Shown here piece by piece: positions 57,402 to 64,000 of a stretch of 64,000 bases of DNA (positions are counted from its first letter, which is position 1; each line of letters opens with the position of its first letter). Source of the DNA: Lotus japonicus (lineage: Eukaryota; Streptophyta; Magnoliopsida; Fabales; Fabaceae); the NCBI RefSeq assembly GCF_012489685.1, contig NC_080042.1:48908066-48972065 (forward strand). The letters run 5' to 3'. A program made the translations under genes and the position numbers. The notes under the pieces are model-generated. The model saw only the letters and a program-made list of their open reading frames with translations. It was not told the origin of the DNA and made no database searches.

Positions 57402-58857
57402 TGTTGACCCGGGGATATAAGGGTATTTTTGTGGGTCTTTTATTTTATTTTTAATTTATTTTCTAAGTTTTAATTAGTTTTTATGGTATTTTTAAGTAAT
57501 TTTCGTATTTTTAATTATTTTAGGATTTTATGAGTTTTTATTATGATTTGGTAGATTTTTGTAGTTTTTATCTTATTATTAATTAGTACTTTTTAAATGA
57601 TAGATTTAGTTAGGATTTAGGTTGTTTATTTTTAGGTTGTTATCTTTCCAGTATTTTATTTGATTTATTTTGATATTTTTATTTTATTTTATTTAGGATT
57701 TTTGGAATAAAAAGAAAAGAGAAAATCAGAAAAATAGTGTTGATCCGGTGCTGCTGGTCGACGGAGCTTCCATGCTTCCGCAGCAGATCCGAAGGCTGCA
57801 ACTTCACTGCCCGCCATGTGGCTCGATCGTAGCAGAGGTCCACCGTAAGACTATAGCACGCGAAGCACTGGAGTCCACTCACTTTGAGCTTGAACCAACT
57901 AGCAGCTGACACGTGGCAGTAAAGGGACGGATTTTGGCTTTTTCAAAGCCTGGACCACGTGATTGAAGAAGGAAAAAAAACAAAAAAAGAATATCACGTG
58001 AATACTTAGAGGAAAAAGACGGAAACGAAAAAACTTAATATATATATTTTGGTAGAAGTATTATTTCTAAAAGCTTTTGGTGATAGGAATTGAGCAAAAA
58101 ACTTCTTAGGGTTTTGAGAGCTTTTGCAAGGTTTCTTCTGGAGATTTTAGGTGCTATTTTCTTTCTCTTGAATTCTTGATTATGGTCATGCTTGGCTAAA
58201 CCTCTTTTAGTACTTGGATGTGGAACCTTTTTAGGATTATGTTTTGATTCGAACATTTGCTTCATATGAATTTTGTTTATTAATCTACGTAGTTGTTTCA
58301 ATTTATCTTGATTATACTTGAATGCATGCGAGTAATTTACTGATTCTTATGAAAACGGAAGTTGATTAGGAATTAGAGAAACAAGGAAACAATTAGATTA
58401 GGCGTTCCTTACTGCTTGATTCAAGAGTAGAACCTAATTGCCTTGGCTAGTTTAAATAGAACTTAATCTTCAATTCCTTGGTCTAGGTGCTCGTAAAACA
58501 AACTTAGTAATTGAATTGAAAGTCTAGGGCGTGTGAGTTATCAACATCTTAGAACATAGGCTAAATCGCCGTAGAGAAGTTTATTAAATTCATATGAACA
58601 TTGTTAGAATGAAGGCATAAGCCGAATAGGTGAAATAGGACCCAAGTACTATTTTTCTCATCTGATTTCTTAAACTATTTGATATTCGCTTTTACTTTTT
58701 ATGAGTGATTGCTACCATCTTCAAAATCCTTAAATTTGGTTTTTATTTTCATAATCTGAATATTAGAAGTTAAGAGAATTAGTATTGAATCACAATCCTC
58801 GAGGGATCGATAATTTATTACTACAGGTAACTTTGTACACTTGCAAAGGAACTATCA
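57402..58857 (+). mobile_element. Tat/Athila-like gypsy solo LTR
   Basis: TGTTGACCCGGGG start, ACTATCA end, 1456 bp. TSD AGTAC at 57397-57401 and 58858-58862. The 3' end ttgtacacttgcaaagg matches the style of 54052-55784, but the bodies differ, so it is another family. T/A-rich 5' half. Minus-strand ORFs at 57679-57912 and 58035-58301 have no domain. Confidence 0.9.
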
Positions 58858-59437
58858 AGTACCATGACTTTGTATCAGAGTTCGGTGGAGTGCACTGTGA
58901 GTCGTTCGTGGGATTGATTACATGTTTGTTGATGCCAGAACCCTATTGCAAAACTTATTAGAGATTGATTGTTCGACCGTCGAGGAGACCCACTCAGAGG
59001 AGAAGTAGAGTCTTGTATAAGGCTAGAGCCTTTTGGGTAGAAAGCTTACCGTTGTTGGTTGAAGCTTGTAGGATGATCATATGAGATTTTGTTCTCTTTT
59101 TATTCAAGGAACTGGCGGATGTCAGGCGTAGAACTATGTATGTGTCTTAATGGTATTATGGTTTTGGGTTAGTACTTGAGGGTTAGCTGAGTTTTCTGTA
59201 GGGTTCGAACCTAACCTAGAGACCTTCTTTTTGTGTTGGCTCTAGAGCGGTTGAGCATTAGTTTATCCTTATGTTTTTCAAATGGAAGGAAATATTTGTA
59301 ATCAAGATTTTATTAATAGAATGGAATTATTCAGTCCATTTACTCCTTCAATTGTCAAGTTTTTTAATACCGCAAAATTACCCACATTTTTTGGAAATGT
59401 TACTAAAGTGACCCTCGAGAAATCGGGGCGTTACAAT

Positions 59438-60990
59438 CTTCCTGCTCTGAACTTCGTTCGTCAATCGTGTTTGTGTTCATCTCGTGGTAACTCGTTCCTC
59501 TTTGAAATTCTGGTTCACACACAGGACAAATGTCATACCAAATGTGTAAGACATCTTGCACAACGTACAACAGATACATCACAAGTGCAACACAGTATTG
59601 AACCAGCAACAAATAATGAAGAACATAGAGAATTGGTAACCCAGTTCGGTGCAACATCACCTAAATCTAGATGGCTTCAGCCCGAGAAAGATAATCCACT
59701 ATTATAGAGAATCAAGTACAAAAAGATCTTAATTGAACTGCCCCAGTTCACTACCTTTCTACCTATTCCTACCCGTGGTTTATTACTTAGGTCTCTCCTT
59801 AAGTATGAGAATCCCCTCTCACTTTCTCACACACAATCACTGCCACAATGATTGAAACAATAAACAACATGATAAAGATGAAGGTCGACCAAGGAAAGGC
59901 TTGGCAAAAGGAAAGCAGAAGGACTTAGGAGTTTTGGCTGATGAGGTCGTCGTGCGACCGATGGTAGAGGTATCTTCTCTAATTCTCCCTGAAGCTTGTG
60001 GTTCTGCTCGTGCTTTGACAAGAGCTCGTAGGGACTTTCTGAGGAGGAAGCCATTCAGAGCTTCGCTGACCATCTCATTGCTACTCATCCACGTCTTTAC
60101 GGAGCTCCCTAGGGTGGTGTTGGTGTGCTGGGTTGTTCTGGGTGTTTTTTGGGTCTTGTTCTAATTTTTTGGTGAGGGTGTTGCTGCACCCCCTTCTGGT
60201 TTTTCTCCCTTGCAAGATTGGGCTTTTGGCTGGTTTTTTCTCTGTCCTTGCGGGTTTGGTTGTTGTCGGGTGGGCTTTTGGGGGCTTTCGGGTGCTTTTT
60301 CAGTTTTTCTCTTAGGCGTTGGGGGCTTTTTCTTCTCCGGGTCTTGGGGTTCTTTTTTTTTTCATTTATTTTCTTTCTGGCTTAAGGTGCTTATTCGGTA
60401 TTTTTAGCCAGCTTTTTGTTCCCTTTGAGGAGGGGTGTTGAATCTTGTCTATTTCCTCATCTATTTATGAAGATATATATTTTTGCTTTCTAAAAAAAAA
60501 GATGAAGAGATTACAACTCAACTAAGCAAACCAACTCTATGCCATATGATTATCAATGGAGGCAGTAGAGTGTTGTACAAATAACACAATAAGGACTCAC
60601 AACCGCAAACCCTAAAAACACCACAAAACGGTCCCAAACGCACACTTAGAAACTAGGGTTAAGCCTCTTTAAATAGCTGCTCTTCAGGTCTTGATCTTTA
60701 ATGGACTTGCACAAAAATAGAGTCCACAAAACAGATATGGAACAAATCTTTTAAACCGGTAACAAATCTTATCAAATAAGATTTGAACAAAAGATAACAA
60801 CTTTCACAATTTAAACCAAATCAAATCTTCTTCAGCAGATTTGATTCCACTATAATATATTCCAGTTAGCACACAAAAGCTTCTTCAACAACCCTAGCTT
60901 GAATACCACGTAATCAAAGCACAACTTCACAGATAACTTAGTCTACTAATATCAGATCCGCAGGGACACATCTCATAGTCAAGATGTTAC
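59438..60990 (-). mobile_element. Diverged reversed copia LTR-like remnant, split by a LINE
   Basis: 59510-59870 and 60508-60990 read as one sequence once the LINE is removed. Strings such as gaattggtaacccagttcggtg, agaaagataatccac and tagggttaagcctctttaaatag (a reversed TATA region) are in the style of copia LTRs on the minus strand. Borders and TSD are not clear (possible right end near gttacaaca, 60983-60993). A 141-codon plus frame at 59282-59707 overlaps it and is not supported as a gene. Confidence 0.35.
59884..60500 (+). mobile_element. 5'-truncated LINE with poly(A) end
   Basis: Ends in a typical plant LINE 3' UTR (tttgaggaggggtgttgaa, cctcatctatttatgaaga, then TTTCTAAAAAAAAA). The flanking duplication GATGAAG (with AAA before it) occurs at 59874-59883 and 60498-60507, as expected of target-primed insertion. 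~617 bp. The open frame at its start (59901-60164) is Arg/Leu-rich and has no motif I can assign to LINE RT or RNase H, so this may be all 3' sequence or may include carried host sequence. Confidence 0.75.
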
Positions 60991-61137
60991 AACATTGTGT
61001 GCGACATGTTGGCAAAAACACACTTAGCTAAAATGCAGACAATCATGAAAAAAGGAACAACACTCTTCTCTTCTAAACCATGAATCTCTTCTAAGATAGG
61101 AGATTTCTCAGATGCAGAAAATGGCAAGTAACTGAAT

Positions 61138-61492
61138 GGTCTTCCTGTCAAGTTGTTTAAGATGCGGTTTGTTGAAATTATGAGTAACCAAATTGAATGT
61201 TTGTTGCAGATTCTAGGTAGTTGTGGCTTCTTTTTTTTTGGATTGATGATCCAAATCTGGGAAGAGATGCAATTCAGGGAAGAGATCCTCAATTGAAATT
61301 GATGCAATTAGTTAAAATTCTTAGATTGGGAATTCATTTAACTCTGTTAATGTTGCTCCTGATTTGAATAAAAAGATTCAGAAGCTCAAGATGAAGCTTG
61401 AAGTTGAGAGATTCCAGAAGAAGCTCTCACGTTTGTTTACTCTGGTTGCTTTCATTGTAGCAATATGGTGTTTGTGTATAAGAAAGGGTTGA
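61138..61492 (+). pseudogene. GRF-type zinc-finger small membrane protein, decayed
   Basis: Pieces of a GRF zinc finger are seen: GLPVKL (61138-61155), then after a probable intron (AG at 61208-61209) SCGFF..FWIDDPN (61219-61255), the Cys-x-Phe-Phe-x-Trp signature. After one frameshift near 61335 the C-terminus reads KKIQKLKMKLEVERFQKKLS followed by a hydrophobic stretch (LFTLVAFIVAIWCLCI) and stop at 61490-61492. Finger plus coiled coil plus C-terminal membrane anchor is a common plant layout. The first Cys pair is lost and a TAA lies just upstream, so it is non-functional. Such genes often sit beside or inside MULEs, as here. Confidence 0.6.
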
Positions 61493-61544
61493 AAGAAGGT
61501 TTTGAAAGAAGTGAGTTGAAAGAAGGTGCTGAAAGAAGTGGGTT

Positions 61545-61690
61545 TAATTATGTTAGGTCATCCATCTAGAATGGTTTGTTGTTAATGGCATGTTGTCAGT
61601 ATTTTGTTCATGGTAGCAAGAAGGAGTATTATGTTAGGTCATCCATCTAGACTTGTTTCTTGTTAATGGCATGTTGCCAGTATTTTGTTC
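61545..61690 (+). repeat. ~83-bp tandem duplication
   Basis: Block atgttaggtcatccatctag...ggcatgttg(t/c)cagtattttgttcatg occurs at about 61549-61612 and 61631-61701. Just upstream, gaaagaaggt/gaaagaagtg units (61484-61540) form a smaller repeat. Confidence 0.85.
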
Positions 61691-61701
61691 ATGAAAGGAA
61701 C

Positions 61702-62228
61702 TATTTTGTGTATGTTTCATGTACCATGTACTCAATTTAATGAAAAGCAGCCTTAATGACATTAAACATAGTTGTTGTGTTACTGTTGAAGAATTTATTT
61801 CTTAGCCTGACTTTGTACTTCCTTCATCATACACATTCAACATTATTAAAAAGAGCCTAAAAAGAGACAACCAACATAGACAAGTTAATAGATTAGAGTT
61901 AAACTGGACAAGCAAATAGATTAGGTTAACCCATCAATACATAAGGAGTTAAACTACTCCAACAGTCATTGTTTGCAGAAGGATAAACATAGTTAAAAAC
62001 ATTTAAAATCCAGCAACTTAGTGGTCAAAGTAAGTGGTCCACAAACACCCATAAATATTACAAAAAATTCGACCATCCTAGTGGCCATGTGGTCCACATT
62101 CAACTTCTTTAGAAAGAAAAAGAAAGAACCATGTGAACCATTATTTAATTAGTCAGATCTTGATTCCCACACACAAAAAGCTACCCCTTCCCACTCTCAA
62201 ATAACCTTTCCCTTCATCCAAAGCAAGA
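61702..62228. other. AT-rich intergenic or MULE 3' flank
   Basis: No ORF, no TIR end and no RNA gene recognised. If the transposase gene belongs to a MULE, its terminal inverted repeat should lie here or further left; I could not identify it because the other end is outside the window. Confidence 0.5.
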
Positions 62229-64000
62229 TCAAGTTGATTCTCTCACTGTTTTGTCCATGACAACACTACATTGTGTAGGTAAAGTGTCTCCATCTTCAAC
62301 AACTTGATCTCCTGTAGCCATGGAAATATCATTTCCTGTAACAGCTGCAGTCCCATCTTCTGTTCTTGAAGTACCAGCTTCAGTCCCAACTTGGAGGATA
62401 GAAGCAGAAGTGCTTGCACCTCCATGATTCCCAATCACTACAGTATAATTCACCTGACTCCAACTTTTAACCTCTGATCTTGGAGCATCATACACTTTTT
62501 CCTTTTGAAATTAAGTTCAAAGGTTAGTTTATAATACAATCCCAGGAAATTCAGTATCAATTAGATATGAGTTCGAATCATACCCATTTTCCAGAGTTAA
62601 GAGGGACTGGGGCGGTAACATTATTTGCAGGCTCCCTGATAACAATACCAGGAAGAAAGGGGGCAGGAGCCTGAAATATGGTGTTTATTTCAGGGGTGTT
62701 CTTACATCTATTTTTATAGTGCCTATACTGCTTGCATTTACTGCATTTCTTAAATCCCTTTTTCTGCAAAAACATACAACATCTATTACAACATACATCA
62801 GGTTTCATAGCAATAATACACAAGTAATTGTTTGGATTATTACCTTTGTTTTCTTTTGAGAAATTGTATTTTGTGGTTTAACCTCAGGTCCATCATTTTC
62901 TACTTCAGCCTCAGGTGCATCAACTTGCTCTTCTACTTCAGGTTGCACTTCTTGAATAGGGTTCTTACATCCCTTCTTATTGTGCCCATATTGCTTGCAC
63001 CCCCCTCTTTAATTTACTTGGATTAGGATCCTCATATGGATCTATCCTCTCAATTTCTTGGGCCTCCCTGCTCTTCTCTTATACAGTTGTGGCATAATGC
63101 ATACATGATCATGTGGGGTAACAATCCACTGGTTAGGTCCAGGTAATGGTGTGACAAAATTCTCATATGTTGCTCTGTAAGCAGCCCTCTGGTAGCATTC
63201 ATGAACATAGTTCTTTGGATCATGGCCACGGAAACTAATTGTTGGCACAACATGTCTGCATGGAAAGCCATTCAACTCCCAGAATCTACAACAACAACTC
63301 CTATCCCTCAAGCTTATAACATGTCTCTCCAAAGTGAAAGTATGGCGAACCTCATACCTTTGAGCACCAACAGTCCTAGGGACCCAATTCCTACTGTGCT
63401 CAACCTCTTGTGATAGCCTCTTCAATGGCCTAGGCATGATCTGTCCATTATCCTTGTTCAGCTTCTCCATCATTGTTGGAAACCTTCCCATGACATAGGT
63501 CCTAATCCACTCCATCATGGTTAGGATAGGTTTGTCTCTGGCCAACATAATTGCTGAATTGAAGGCTTCTGATAGGTTGTTCATAACCACATCACACCTA
63601 GAGAAATAACTAAAGGCATGTCTGCACGAGCTTGAAGTTGGTTTGTCCATCAAATAATGGTAAGCAATTTCATTATTCTCCTTTTTCAATTGCATTTTTT
63701 CTTTCTAGGCATCTTCATATGTAGCCTTGGCAGCAGCCATTATTAGGTCCCTTAGAAGCACCCCGCCTCCAAAATTTATTTTTCATATTTGCATAAAGAT
63801 GCCTTACACATAGTCTATGTTCAACACCTTGCAGCATATTTTCTTTGAAGACCTCCATCAAACCCTGTTATCATTTTCAGCAAGAGAATTACATTAGGAC
63901 GGGTAGAGAACAAGTGAGTTTAATTATGAAAATAAATTTACAATTACCTTTTGTTGATTAGAGATAAAGACCCATCTGCTTTATCTTGTGGGGTCTATGT
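62229..64000 (-). pseudogene. MULE (MURA-type) transposase, 3' half, broken; continues past window
   Basis: Read leftward: a fragment of the transposase core near 63840-63990 (WVFISNQQKG, then LMEVFKENMLQGVEHRLCVRHLY), a large open block at 63042-63695, a SWIM zinc finger (CCCRFWELNGFPCRHVVP, around 63245-63300), then GRPKK. A Lys-rich tail follows with a damaged knuckle (CKQYGHNKKGC) and an intact CCHC knuckle (CSKCKQYRHYKNRC, ~62700-62745), and a Ser/Thr/Glu-rich end stopping at 62229. Introns with GT/AG borders are seen near 63870-63950, 62767-62852 and 62500-62580. Breaks: stop near 63970, one-base insertion near 63775, TAG at about 63706, and single-base shifts near 63040 and 63000. It therefore cannot make a full transposase. 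Confidence 0.88.

Larger units (their letters stand above)
1453..59437 (+). mobile_element. L0: outermost Tekay/Del-type gypsy LTR remnant, broken by nested insertions
   Basis: Segments 1453-2320, 3835-4895, 56127-56151, 57355-57396 and 58863-59437 are what remains when the elements with recognised ends are removed. The left part (1740-4890) parallels L1 at 52020-53800: gcgagc, ggctaaggtgaggg, tagacacgcgtatc, ttgtttggctaacca and gtttgggcgg appear in the same order. The right end has the family terminus ctaaagtgacc...cggggcgttaca at 59437. Continuity across the L1 insertion rests on a 4-of-5 TSD, so the join is inferred. The 5' end of this LTR is not in view. No coding sequence is recognised in these segments. 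Confidence 0.5.

Noticed and set aside
59282..59707. 141-codon plus-strand ORF
   Set aside because: It crosses the L0 LTR terminus at 59437 into an unrelated element, so it is a chance frame.
60133..60407. Hydrophobic ORFs (Phe/Gly/Leu-rich) as membrane proteins
   Set aside because: They lie in the T/G-rich 3' UTR of a LINE; composition explains the hydrophobicity.

Overview
This is repeat-rich plant nuclear DNA, most likely pericentromeric or gene-poor DNA of a eudicot. A papilionoid legume is my best guess, because the window holds a SIRE-type Ty1/copia element with ~1.2 kb LTRs and an extra 3' ORF, Tekay/Del-type Ty3/gypsy chromoviruses with ~4 kb LTRs, Tat/Athila-like solo LTRs, MULEs and a TRIM. 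I see no intact host gene, no rRNA or tRNA gene and no CRISPR array. The species is not decidable from the sequence alone.

The first ~59.4 kb read as one deep nest of insertions, reconstructed mainly from target-site duplications (TSDs) read by eye. An old Tekay-type LTR (L0, from before ~1450 to 59437) carries Mutator-like elements (1-1430; 2321-3825 with a perfect 9-bp TSD), a copia solo LTR (56157-57349, TSD AGTCG), a Tat-like solo LTR (57402-58857, TSD AGTAC) and a second Tekay solo LTR (L1, 4896-56121, TSD GCGAC/ACGAC). L1 carries a third MULE (5685-7210), a Tat-like solo LTR (54052-55784, TSD GAGGT) that itself holds a TRIM (54475-54840, TSD ACGTT), and a third Tekay solo LTR (L2, 8126-51245, TSD CCTCG). 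L2 is split by a SIRE element (9285-48298, TSD GTGAC). The SIRE element is split by three further insertions: a Tekay LTR-body-LTR-body-LTR array (14910-33303, TSD AAACC), a reversed copia solo LTR (33655-34916, TSD TAAGA) and a rearranged inverted Tekay composite (38549-48251).

Coding content is transposon-derived and mostly broken. SIRE gag-pol has frameshifts, a nonsense codon and a lost integrase catalytic Asp. The two tandem Tekay bodies keep a shortened Gag with four zinc knuckles and a decayed integrase/chromodomain tail, but no recognisable protease, reverse transcriptase or RNase H. SIRE also carries a truncated sense ORF and an antisense ORF with its own TATA box.

From 59438 to 64000 lie a reversed copia LTR-like remnant split by a 5'-truncated LINE, a GRF-type zinc-finger pseudogene, and (minus strand) the 3' half of a MULE transposase pseudogene with a SWIM zinc finger that runs off the window.

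The most unusual signal is inside the Tekay LTRs. At comparable positions, four LTR families carry arrays of short stem-loops whose stems differ between units and families but stay complementary. One run of four hairpins keeps nearly the same loop while the stem changes. This points to selected RNA/DNA structure or to a hairpin-making copying mechanism.
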